Origin: Cenococcum geophilum 1.58
Lineage: Eukaryota; Ascomycota; Dothideomycetes; Gloniales; Gloniaceae
Assembly (NCBI GenBank): GCA_001692895.1
Contig: KV748273.1
Coordinates: 290,518-354,517 of the forward strand
Reading direction: 5' to 3'
Length of the DNA stretch: 64,000 nucleotides
Within the stretch, counting starts at the first letter, position 1. Every line of letters begins with the position of its first letter. The notes under the pieces are model-generated. The model ran no database searches. It worked only from the letters and a program-made list of their open reading frames with translations, and had not been told where the DNA came from. This document shows, piece after piece, positions 37,001 through 46,500 of the stretch. The translations under genes were made by a program, and so were the position numbers.

Positions 37001-37335
37001 GAGAAAGTAGAAGAAAAATAGTACTATATTAGGGCCTAGGCCTATATAAAGAAGAAAGGGAGACGCGTAAAAGGTTAGTAAAGATAATAGTAAGAGAGAG
37101 AAAGGAGCTAAAGTAAAGTATAAAAGAATACTAGGAAACCAACTACTGTAATATAGTACTGGTTAGACTAACGCTAGAGAGGCGTGCTAATTTAGGCAAG
37201 AGGAACCTAAGCCGTAGTATAGTTAATATTATAGGGGGTAAATACCTAAGGGCTTTAAGAAGGCTTATTAAAGGTAGAAAATATAATAGTAATACTTTTA
37301 AAAATAGGAATAATAGAACTAAAAGATTGGCTTTA
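34020..37335 (+). pseudogene. LINE ORF2: endonuclease and reverse transcriptase
   Basis: Read-through shows an APE-type endonuclease (VSIINIYNPRVKGVL near 34300-34350; FILLGDINLYY at about 34588-34622 after the solo LTR). RT follows with SYRPITLENILSKILEKVIA near 35770-35835, LSLDINSAYNNIPY near 35990-36025, LPLSPILFLFFISNLF near 36178-36228 and the active site FINNTNL (from FVDDTNL) near 36260-36280. The frame continues to the right edge (IVNIIGGKYLRALRRL). This is the Tad1 pattern. One N lies at 35244. Stops are TAG/TAA. Confidence 0.88.
34393..34576. repeat. solo LTR-like element, copy 2 (TSD TAAAG)
   Basis: 184 bp, aligning with 13950-14143. It is flanked by TAAAG at 34388-34392 and 34577-34581. 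Removing it with one duplication copy gives CTAGAAACTAAAGGCATAG, which restores the endonuclease frame LLETKGIEFILLGDINL. This proves it is an insertion in the LINE. Confidence 0.9.
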
Positions 37336-37538
37336 TGTTAGGACGCCAAGGTCCTTAAGGCATATAGTAACGTAACAACAGTAGCGGAATGCAATAGGTA
37401 TCTAGTTCTTAATGAAGTAGAACTATAAAACTGAATTCTGCTGTTCTCTAGTGCGGGGCAACTACGTTTTATAGGCGCCTCGCCTGCGCCTCGCCTGCGC
37501 TAAGCTGGTTACGGCCAGTGCGTCTCTATAGCCTAACA
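37336..37538 (-). repeat. 3' LTR of the 37-48 kb gypsy
   Basis: 203 bp, TGTTAGGACG...GCCTAACA. It contains the direct repeat CGCCTCGCCTGCGCCTCGCC. It is nearly identical to 48464-48666, with differences of the C/T and G/A type. Confidence 0.92.
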
Positions 37539-37745
37539 ATTGCCCCCCCCTTCTTAAGCGGCTGTCCTTAGCCGACGCTATTATACAATAGGAGTGCTAT
37601 TATTGTCCTTCTCTAAATAAAAAGTTTTTAACAAATTTAAGTAAATTAGATAATATAACGATAGGATAATATAATAATAGGATAATGTAATAATAGGACC
37701 TTATAGAGATCTATAAAGGTAGGAGTTCCTACCTAGGTAGGACAT

Positions 37746-38692
37746 TAGATTTCCCTTCCAATTCCATTTCAATTCATTTAGCCTACAACTCGCCTTCTTT
37801 ACGACTTCTAATTAACTATAAATCGCAAGCGTTAAGCTGTCAGTCCGCCTGCTGGTAAACCTTCCGTAAGTATTCTTTATACTAGCTTATAGCTATCGCT
37901 AACCCTACTAGGCGCTATTAAAGCTCCCATACCGCTTATAAGCTGCTTCCCTAGCTTTGCTAGAACTAATCTACCTCCATTACGCCAAGCGTGTAGCCAC
38001 TGCTAGGTGGGCTACCTACGGCAAGCAGGCTAACCGCAATTACGGGTACTACTAACGACTAAATAAGTCGTGCCAACTAGTAAGTTTAAGTACGTTAGTT
38101 TAGGTTCTAATGGCTAACAGACTAGGTCCCTAAGGCCTTCTATAGCCGCCTAAATAAGCTCCTTACCCTTATTAACAGGGCTAAGCGCCGGCAAGTTACT
38201 AGCGGAGACACGGCTAACCTTAACGCTCGCGTTGCTGCCGCCCAGAAATCCTTTACAAAGGATATTAAAGCCTTGGTGCGCACCGGCGCTAAGCATAGTC
38301 TCCGCCAGCGCCTAAAGGGCAAAGACTTTCCCCTACTCTAAGTGCAGGAATTATAGGCCATCCGTTATACTCTTAAAGGAATTCTTAACATAATACGCGC
38401 TTTAGTACGTGTTATAGCGTAGGTGTTTCGCCGTTGTAGCGTATACTAACAGTACTTATAGGCCAATATACCTCCTATTATAAGGGATAAGGAGGAGAAT
38501 AAGGGTGAGGGGGATGAGAAGGAGGGAGAGGAGGAGGATAAAGAGGGAGAGGAGGAGGAAGAGGAAGGAGGGGAGGAAAGGGAGGATTCGTTAGAGCTAT
38601 AGAGTCTCTATATTTCTATTAGCGTACTACCGTTACTCTACCGTCATTTCGTCGTCGCCCCACTAGTAGGGCGTAATCCCGGTTACAATTAA
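37746..38692 (+). pseudogene. antisense open frame between gypsy pol and 3' LTR, acidic tail
   Basis: On the strand opposite to pol, a frame of about 315 codons reads to a terminal TAA at 38690-38692. It is broken mainly by TAG/TAA at likely Gln positions. The middle is clean: KAFYSRLNKLLTLINRAKRR (from about 38131), then TANLNARVAAAQKSFTKDIK and TGAKHSLRQRLKGKDF. A Glu/Gly/Asp-rich stretch follows (38480-38592), then SLYISISVLPLLYRHFVVAP and RNPGYN at the end. It ends tail-to-tail about 25 bp from the end of pol. I do not recognise a domain. It could be an accessory ORF of the gypsy or captured host sequence. No start codon is secure. The minus-strand open frame at 38140-38322 is its shadow. 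Confidence 0.6.
38483..38592 (+). repeat. GA-rich purine tract (acidic coding repeat)
   Basis: About 110 bp of almost pure purine (GAGGAGGATAAAGAGGGAG-type units), coding for the Glu/Gly/Asp-rich tail of the antisense frame. Confidence 0.85.
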
Positions 38693-38714
38693 AAGTTTTT
38701 TATTCTTCCGCCTA

Positions 38715-38774
38715 CTTTCTCTTCTATTTACCCCTTAGGATAAAGTAACTATTATATATCTCCTTTGCGTCCTT
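38715..38774 (-). pseudogene. C-terminal end of the 37-48 kb gypsy pol, cut off by the YR element
   Basis: The minus strand from 38774 reads KDAKEIYNSYFILRGK and then stop codons. Joined to the frame ending PIEDIN at 43517 it continues the polyprotein just after the chromodomain. This defines the empty site of the recombinase element. Confidence 0.75.
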
Positions 38775-38920
38775 CTATTATTCACACGCTTGCGGAGAAG
38801 AGGATTAATTAATCTGATTGGTGGGTACGGGCTTAAAGGCATTAATTAAGAATGGGTATATTTGCAAGGCTATTTACAGGGGATTGCCCTGCCTTAACTA
38901 AACGTAATGCCCATAGACCC
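38775..38920 (-). repeat. split direct repeat B2 (outer, 3' end)
   Basis: 146 bp, aligning fully with 39104-39249. It retains most CpA/TpG (TTCACACGCTTGCGGAG where B1 has TTTACACGCTTATAGAG). Confidence 0.88.
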
Positions 38921-38996
38921 GTGCGCAAGCATATCGCTGCAGTATCTATTTATAAAGCCCAAAATATATAACTAAAGAAAAAGGTGCGGGTGGGAG

Positions 38997-39103
38997 GGAA
39001 AGCAAGCAAGTAAGGCTTAATTTTATAAATGTTAATAATGTTAGTATTGCTAAGATATAGGGGTGCTGCTATAGTACTCGCTTAGCTATATAGACATGTC
39101 CAT
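38997..39103 (-). repeat. split direct repeat A2 (inner)
   Basis: 107 bp, no gaps against 43410-43516, with 14 differences, every one CpA to TpA or TpG to TpA in this copy. It directly abuts B1. Confidence 0.92.
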
Positions 39104-39249
39104 CTATTATTTACACGCTTATAGAGAAGAGGATTAATTAATCTAATTGGTAGGTACGGGCTTAAAGGCATTAATTAAGAATGGGTATATTCGCAAGGCC
39201 ATTTATAGGGGATTGCCCTGCCTTAACTAAATATAATACCTATAGACCT
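39104..39249 (-). repeat. split direct repeat B1 (inner)
   Basis: 146 bp. It marks the 3' end of the coding body. Most differences from B2 are C to T or G to A here; two positions (CGCAAGGCC) go the other way. Confidence 0.88.
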
Positions 39250-39399
39250 AGAAGCGCAGCGCCCGTACTACACAAGGTAAAGTAGGGAGAAGAAAAAATA
39301 AAAAATAAAAAAGGGGGGAAAAGGAGAGATTTAAGTTAATGTATTAGAGTGCCAAAATAGGCACTCATATACGCCGTTGTGCCTAAATACCTTCGCCTA

Positions 39400-40420
39400 T
39401 TATATCTAGGGCGAGTAACAATAAGAATAGTATTAGCGTTCTATATTAGAAGTTTATACTTAGCTAGAATAGGTTTTTTAGGGATAATAAATAGTAAAGC
39501 TGGAACGCTTATAAGGACTACCGGCCCAGTTACTGTATTTGGCCGTCCGTGAAACCGTTGTCTTAAGCGTATTAAGCAGCACCTTTCTAAAATAAGTGTC
39601 TATTATAGAGCTTAGAGTAGAGGCTAAAAGCGGCAACTTTGTACTTTAGCTTATTCCTAACCGCGTAGCTTATAAAGGCTAATCTCTTAAAGTAAAAGAG
39701 AGGGGCGTTTCTGGGTTAGGGGTTATTTTTAAATAGGTGTTTTATAGCTTAAACTATATATTTAGGTTACCCTAAAGCGGCAATCATAATTAAGACTCCT
39801 TAGTAATTAACGTCCGTTTTACTACGCTTTAGATATAATATTATATGGTCCTCTGCTAGCCTTATATCGTTTCTAATATATTTTATAGTAGAGAAGGCGT
39901 GGCTATCTTTCTAAGCCTTAGTGTAGGTGATTTCGCCTAGATAAAGGAATCCCATAAAGGCCGTGGTGACAGCAGCATTAAAGTTAAGATCCTTAACGGA
40001 TTAGGTATTCGGAGTAACCAATTAGGCAAGGATGTCTTTAGTAATTAGCAATCTTTTAGCCGTAGTAGAGGGATTTATAGATGTTATACTGTCTAGGATC
40101 CTCTTAATAATAGGATTATTAAAGACGGAGGTGTTATAATTAGCGTTAATATAGTGGGATTAAATTGCGGAGATATAGGCTTTAACTATAGTAGGCTTAA
40201 TACGGCTTATTCCTAGACTAGTATTGCTAAAGATCTATTAGGTAATCTATTCTCCTAGGTAGTAGAGGGGCGCTAGGTACTTCACCGCTCCATAAAGGTT
40301 GCAGTAGCCCTCCTAACTCTTAATTATAGGATGATATAAATCTCTCGTTCCATTAGAGAGGCTATGCTATAATAGTTAGCCGAAACATTCTAAGGGGGCT
40401 TTTACCTTAATCTAGAAATT
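39400..40420 (-). pseudogene. tyrosine recombinase of the YR retrotransposon
   Basis: The enzyme that would insert a circular DNA copy by site-specific recombination. Minus-strand read-through gives a SAM-like N-terminal region (WIFSNTSLG-like, SRIKPTIVKAYISAI near 40175-40225) and AAVTTAFMGFLYLGEITYTK near 39920-39980. In the latter the box A Arg position reads Tyr. AEDHIILYLKRSKTDVN follows near 39810-39860. The box B region is near 39565-39600 (RHLF-KGAA-YA, the H-x-F-R pattern) and ends LGR-S--AFQLYYL near 39490-39530, which holds the nucleophile Tyr region. Stops are TAG/TAA. The domain assignment is firm from the HxFR-GAA and LGRW-S-AF-LYY pattern. Confidence 0.88.
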
Positions 40421-40559
40421 AGGTAGGGGGTCTTTAAGAGGGACTAGGTCTCCTATTTTAGCATTAGATTAAATATAATAAAGAAGCGTATAGTAATGGT
40501 AAATTAGAAGTATCCTAATGCGAGTATAGTAATAATACCCTATTGCGATTAAAACGAGA

Positions 40560-42060
40560 TAGAGCATTAGCTAGCCCGTTTTCTATAGAGGAAACCTACT
40601 CTATATAGAGCGTAATATTATAGGCTGCGGTTAGTTGGAGGATTTTATAGAGCGGGTAATTACCTAGTTCTTTTACTACTATATTTTAGAATCCTAAGAG
40701 TGCTACTATATTATCTGTATGGATATAGACTAAGCTATACTCCTACTACGTTGCCTAGAGCTAGAATGAGGTTATAATTGCTTGGACCTTCTACTTATTA
40801 ATTAGGGTAAGGCGGTGTTCTGCGTTAGGGTAGTAGCTTAAAGAATTATCTTAGGGTAGAGATACCGAATAGGGCGGCCATATTGTCCCTTAAGAATCCT
40901 TAAGGAAGAAGAAGGCCCTATAACTAAGAATCCTAAATATGTCTAAGAAGAGATAAAATTATTTTTAATCCGTATCATTAAAGAAGAGGATACCATTTAA
41001 AAGGGTAAGAGTATCCCTCCACTATAACAAGTCTTAGCGAAGTTTAGCTGTTAGCCGTTAGTAAGGATAACTACCTACCTTTATAAAAGTGGAGATAAAC
41101 TCCTAGATAGAGCGGTTATATAAACGCCTAAGCCTAATTACCTAGGCGCTCTAAGCGAGTCTACTAGCCAGTTTTTAACTCTAAACTAGCGTTAGGGATC
41201 TACCACTTAACGCTTTATTAATCTCCTTAATTATAGTGGCCTGTTTTAAAGGAGAAAGACATAGCTTAGACTTTAGAGTATCTATAATATAACCTAGGAC
41301 TTTAGCTATAGTGCCTTTAATATTCTTTAATTCGTTTTATAGGATACCTAATTCGTTACTTAATTAGTTATATATACTAAGTAATTAAGGGAGGATAGAA
41401 GCGTTAAAGAGTATAAAGATAAAGTTATCTAAATAGTGCTCTAAGGCGGCGTTTAGGATATATTAGATAAGTATCCAGTGGAATCCCTCCGCAAAAAGAT
41501 TAAATAAAAAGGGTGCAGTTTAAAGGCTAAATAAGAGGCAACGTTTAAAATATACTATACCCTTCTAGGAGAACCCTATAAGGCGTTAAGCTTTAATAGA
41601 AAGTGGGATATTCTGAAAGGCGTCCTTAATATCCCTCTTAATAATTATATAACTACGGCCTGTATATATAACGTGTTAGAGAACCTAATTAACTATTAAA
41701 TATTATAGTGTGGCAAATGCTATAGGGATTAAGTTATTAATAGATTGGTTAGATAGTAAGGATAAGTTATAAATACGGCACTATCCCCTATCCGCTTTAG
41801 GTACTAAACCTAGCGGTAAGGATATAATAGGAGACGTTACTATTATAATCCTGCCTATATCTAAATCGGCGCTAATCTTCTCTAAGATTAGGACTGTATT
41901 TATAGCTATTAAGGCTTAGTTCTTTTAGAAGAGGAGCTTAATTTCTAGGTTTGCCCTAATCTAGTATCCGAACTTTAAGATACCAATAATATTACGTTAG
42001 AGGTTACCAGGGTATAGGGATAGATAACGCCCCTACGCTTAAATAATTAAGGGGGAGGGA
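40560..42060 (-). pseudogene. RT-RNase H of the YR retrotransposon
   Basis: Reverse transcriptase appears near 41880-41560: PIISLPLGLVPKADRG, NLIPIAFATL-YLIVN, then RSYIIIKRDIKDAFQNIPL, with the first catalytic Asp in RDIKDAF. The next block (LIGFSWKG, near 41555) carries a frame shift before the expected PFGL-TAPF motif. RNase H follows near 40800-40620 (AEHRLTLINK-KVQAII, SLVYIHTDNIVALLGF). This RT type, with SVND/NLI-P and IKRDIKDAF, is that of DIRS-group elements, not of LINE or LTR elements. Confidence 0.85.
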
Positions 42061-42149
42061 GAGTCCTGTAGAGGAGAGGAGGGTAGGAAGACTGGAAATA
42101 ATAGTATAGTATTTAGCCTACCCGTACTATAAGGGTAGAGCATAGTTTC

Positions 42150-43330
42150 AGCGGAGTATAGGTATAGCTTAATAAAATCCTCTTCCTCCTCTTCCTTTTT
42201 CTTATTAATACTTTCCTCTAGTAATTACTACTTATAATTTCTTGTAGTATGCAGGCCACCGCACTTACTGTAGGTATGCGGGAACTTGTAATCCTTGCCT
42301 AGGTTATACTTCCCTCTATTAAAGCTATAATAGGTCCTTAAGATATTAGTGCTTACTTGCGCATGTTTTAAGATAGATACAGATTTATAAGTACTAGGAT
42401 TGCAATAGATATCTAGGAAATTACTAGAGATCTTCTAGTTAGCTAGCTCTAACTAGTTCTTTTAAATAACTATAGAGTAGTGCTCTAAGGCCATAGTCAT
42501 TAAGGGAGCAATTTAGTAGGTGGTAGATAGCTAAATAACTTAATTATAGAAGGTAAGCATTTGGGGAATAAGATCTACTAAAAGATTCTTATATATAACA
42601 ATTAAAATCATTATATAGTTAAGGAAGCCCTCTACCCACACTTTAACGGATAGGTAGTTCTTTATTATCCCTTCTTTTAGTCTTATAGAAAGGACGCTAT
42701 TAACGATAAGGATATTATTTTAAGGCTTAGACTAGAGCTAGTGTATCTAGAGGCGAGAGAGGTTATTAGGCAAGAAAGTACCCTAAAATACCTTAAGTAT
42801 CTCTTTATTTGGGACGCCAGGGAGAAGGGTATTTAGGATATTAGCTATAGATAGGAGCAACTTACCCAGTTTATTAATTGGGGTTAAGGATAACACTGCT
42901 ATAGCTAATCTCGCTATTACTATAGCGAGGCTTAATATATAGAGTTTAGTCGCCTAATCTTCCTATTCTTTTTAGACGCGTAGCATTTTAGTACGGTCCT
43001 CCTATTCCTAAAGGAGTCTTATTTTCCNGTTGGTTNCCTANTNCTTAACCTCCTTTACCTAAGCTCTTCTAATCCTTAGGTCCTCCTTATGTAGTTACTA
43101 AAGCTATTCTTTGGCTTTTTCAGCGGCTAAAGTCTCGCGTTAAGCCGTAGAGAGAGGCGCCATTATAGAGGATGGAGACTGTAACGCCGGCGTATCGCCT
43201 AAAGGTATAGGGGAAGGTAAGGGAGACTGGTAGGTAACCTTTAAGGAGTTTAGCTCGTCGAGTGTGTTGTCGTTAGTCGAGTTTTTAAGGTTTTTATGGA
43301 TAATTCGCGAAGGTTTAGATGAGTATATAG
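42150..43330 (-). pseudogene. gag-like ORF of the YR retrotransposon
   Basis: Minus-strand frame with NTLDELNSLKVTYQSPLPSP near 43200-43270 and SPSSIMAPLSTA near 43145-43180, then a long charged helical region. Near 42230-42330 there is a finger-like stretch (FNRGKYNLGKDYKFPHTYSK, CGGLH) that fits a C-x-C-x-H knuckle after Cys to Tyr changes. A Lys/Glu-rich tract follows (INKKKEEEEE). Isolated Ns lie at 43028-43042. Probably the nucleic-acid-binding protein of the element. Confidence 0.7.
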
Positions 43331-43409
43331 GTCGTTAAGTTATTAACAGCAACAATTAATTATTAGAAATTGAGTAAATAAGGTATTGGCTCTTAAATAA
43401 GACTAATAT

Positions 43410-43516
43410 GGAAAGCAAGCAAGCAAGGCTCAATTTTGTGAATGTTAATGATGTTGGTGTTGCTGAGATGCAGGGGTGCTGCTGCAGTGCTCGCTTAGCT
43501 ACATAGACATGTCCAT
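43410..43516 (-). repeat. split direct repeat A1 (outer, 5' end)
   Basis: 107 bp with abundant CpA/TpG, essentially unmutated (GCAAGCAAGCAAGG; GCTGCTGCAGTGCTCGC). The partner is A2 at 38997-39103. Confidence 0.92.
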
Positions 43517-46500
43517 ATTAATGTCCTCTATAGGGACCTATTAGTTATATTCTTCTAGCTATCCTTTCCACTTAACTAGGTACTATAGGGTCTAGTTACG
43601 TCCCTTTCTTCTATGTACTTCTTCTACCTTATATTAGTCCTTTTAGTCCACTTAATCGTCTAGCTTAATAGGCCCTAGTAGAGGGTCTTTAGTAGTGCCC
43701 TTATGTTATTTATATAGCTCTAGCAAGCTAATATAGAACACTAGGTAGATATAGTAAGACGTAGGTAGATATAGTTAGTATACTTACTTTCTAACTAGTT
43801 CGGCTATACTAAAAGGTCTAATAAAGCGTGCTATAAGTTTCTTACTTGGCCTTTTTAGTTTAAGGTTCTTAGTTAATAGTAAGACTAGATCCCCTACTTT
43901 GTATGCCTATAGTTAGTAATAACAATTATAGTATTTCGCCTGCGCCTCGGCAGCGTATTCCTAGCATTTCGCCAACGCTTCGCGTTTAAGGGATATCCTT
44001 TTAATCCTCTTAGAGGCGGCTAGAATAGAACTACTATTGTCTGCCTTAACCTTATATTCTAAACGCGGGTAAAACCTATAGCAGGCATAGAACGGGCTTA
44101 TACCTATCATGCTATATTTAGCATTATTATAGGCAAATTCGGCTAGCAATAAAAGGCCTGCCTAGTTACTCTACTTTTTGTTATAGAATACACGGAGGTA
44201 ATACTCTAGGGTTTAGTTCTGGCGTTTTGTTTACCCGTCTATTTGCGGGTAAAAGGCTATACTTAGTCTACGTTTTATCTTCGCAGTAAAGTATAGCTCC
44301 AACTAGAACTCACTAGTGAAAATACTACTATAATTAAATACAATCCCCCTAGGGGCTCCAAAACGGCGTACTACTTCGTTAAAGAAGAGATCCGCAAGTT
44401 CGGTTATAGTAATAGTTTTTACTATAGGCAGATACAAGGCCATCTTAGTATAGCGGTCGACTATTATATATATTACGTCATACACCTTATCGCCTCGTTT
44501 GCTAGGCGGTAGGCCTATAATAAAGTTTATCGTAATCTTTTGCCACGGCTAGTCTGGGCAAGGCAGCGCTTAGAGCTCGCCGTAAGGGCAATATTAAGAC
44601 ACACATATACGTTGGCATAAATTATAGGTAGAGATATAGTTTACAACATCCGCATTTATATTAAGCTAGTAGTACTTACACAAGAGTAGATCTAGAGTCT
44701 TTTTCTTACCAAAGTGCCCAGCTAGGGCATTATCGTGGTGGATCTATAGGAGTTCTATATAAACTACTAGGTCTAGGGGCACGTATAGCCTCCCGCGGTA
44801 ATAAAGTAGTCTAGCGGAATTAAACTGCCATACTGGCTTTAAGCGGGCGCGTTAACGGCGTCTCGCAGTATCTATACTATCGCTACGCTTTTGCAATATA
44901 AAGTCATCTTTAGTCTAAAGTCCTTTAATAAGCTTAACAACTGTTTCCGTACTAGACTTATAAGCACTCTCTTAAGTACTTACTTCTCTAACCTAGGTCC
45001 TTATTACGCGCTACTTAACGGCATATATATAGGTTGCCTAGTTAAACCGTAATACTATATAGCCCAGGCGTACCACTGTCGGGTCGCCAGCTTATAGCCG
45101 TAGAAACGACACCTCTATAAAAGGCTCGCTTTCTTATATACCTAATAGGACTTTCACCTTAGGTTAGTGGCCCTACATTCCTAAAGTCCTTTAAAGCAAT
45201 AGTAGCATAGTGTCTTCTTTTAGCGGACCCCCTACGCCTAGGGGTCGCCTCAATAGCGCGTCTACGGGGTTTATTTTTCCCACCCTATGCTTAATAACAA
45301 AGTCATAGGCAGCTAATGCTATAGCCTATCTGGCTTACTATCCATTAAGGGCTTTTACTTTTATAAAACCCTTTAGATTATTATAATCTATAAGCACTTC
45401 TAAATAGCTTAATAGCCCCTTAATATAGTGTCTCTAATACTTAAAAGCCTCTACAATAGCTAGTAGCTCCTAATTATAGGTCTTATAATTACGCTCTACT
45501 AGCAAAAGCTTCCTAGACCAGAAGGCTATTAGATGCCAAAGGCTATCTTTAAACAGCTATAATATAATTGCTGCTAGGCCTTGCATAAAGGCATTAGTCT
45601 CTAACTAAGTTAGTAAACCCGGCATATAGTGTTACAGAAGCGGCGCCGTTATAAAGGCGTCGCAGAGCCAGCATATTGCCTACTCCGCCTCTTTGGGCTA
45701 ACTAAAAGGCCTAGCTTTACAGCCGTTCTTTACTTTCTTAAGGAGATTAGTAATAGGCTTCGTAATAGCAGAGTACTTATAGATAAACTGGTAATAGAAG
45801 TTAACAAAACCTAAGAAGACCTAGATATCCCTATAGGATTAAGGGCTCTCCCACTTAGTAATAGCTTCTACCCAGCTAGGATCCATCGCTACGCCTTTAG
45901 GACTAATAATATATCCTAGGAACTTAACCTCTTATACACCAAACCTGCACTTTTTAAGGTTTGCATATAGTTAATATTACTATAACCTACGTAGCACTTC
46001 TAGTATATAGCGCTAGTGTTCCTCTAGATTTTTAAAGAAAATTAAAATATTATTAAGGTAGACCATATAGAAGACGTCTACTAATCCTAATAAGGCCCGA
46101 TTAATATAGCCCTAAAAGGTCGCTAGTCCGTTAATTAGCCTAAAAGGTAAAACTAAATACTTAAAGTGGCCGTAACGCGTGCGGAACGCCGTCTTCTACT
46201 TGTCGTCCTAACGGATACAAAGGCGGTAGTACGCATTTGTTAGGTCCAACTTAGTAAAGATCTTAAAACCTACTAAGCGGTCCAAGGTCTTACTAATTAA
46301 TAGTAATATAAGACAATTCTTAATTATCACCTTATTAAGGTCTCTATAGTTTACACAGAGCTACAGCTTCCTATCTTTTTTAGGTATAAATAGGATAGGT
46401 ACCCCTATAGGACTAGTACTTAGTCGGATCCAGCCTTTAGCTAAGGCGTTGTTTAAGTACTCCCTTAGTACCTTTAGCTCCTTAACTAAAAGGTTATAGA

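Larger units (their letters stand above)
28919..37335 (+). mobile_element. Tad1-like LINE, interrupted by hAT and solo LTR
   Basis: A plus-strand non-LTR retrotransposon with a zinc-knuckle ORF1 and an endonuclease/RT ORF2. The left boundary is set where the host gypsy linker ends; bases 28919-29353 and 32626-32720 are taken as its 5' region. The hAT sits in that 5' region and a solo LTR sits in the endonuclease. The right end abuts the LTR at 37336 with no A-tail, so the 3' end is probably truncated. RIP is heavy in the coding part and milder in the 5' region. Confidence 0.8.
38775..43516 (-). mobile_element. tyrosine-recombinase (DIRS/Ngaro/PAT-like) retrotransposon with split direct repeats
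   Basis: A 4,742-bp minus-strand element. Coding order gag-like, RT-RNase H, tyrosine recombinase is that of DIRS-type retrotransposons. Termini are split direct repeats: A1 (43410-43516), body, B1 (39249-39104), A2 (39103-38997), a 76-bp gap, B2 (38920-38775). B1 and A2 abut exactly. There is no target duplication, as expected for recombinase-mediated insertion. Joining 38774 to 43517 restores the gypsy pol frame. The body is RIP-mutated; the outer repeat copies are much cleaner than the inner ones. Best fit is the PAT/Ngaro-like group rather than the inverted-repeat DIRS-1 type. Confidence 0.88.

Noticed and set aside
28919..37335. A 3' tail of the LINE at its right edge
   Set aside because: No poly-A or short tandem tail before 37336. 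The end looks truncated by the gypsy LTR.
38140..38322. Minus-strand open frame of 60 codons
   Set aside because: Shadow of the longer plus-strand frame 37746-38692, which continues well on both sides.
38775..38973. Extension of the antisense gypsy frame through repeat B2
   Set aside because: The frame stays partly readable, but the empty-site join of pol at 38774/43517 shows B2 belongs to the recombinase element.
45629..45814. Plus-strand open frame of 61 codons
   Set aside because: Antisense to the RT/RNase H of the minus-strand gypsy.
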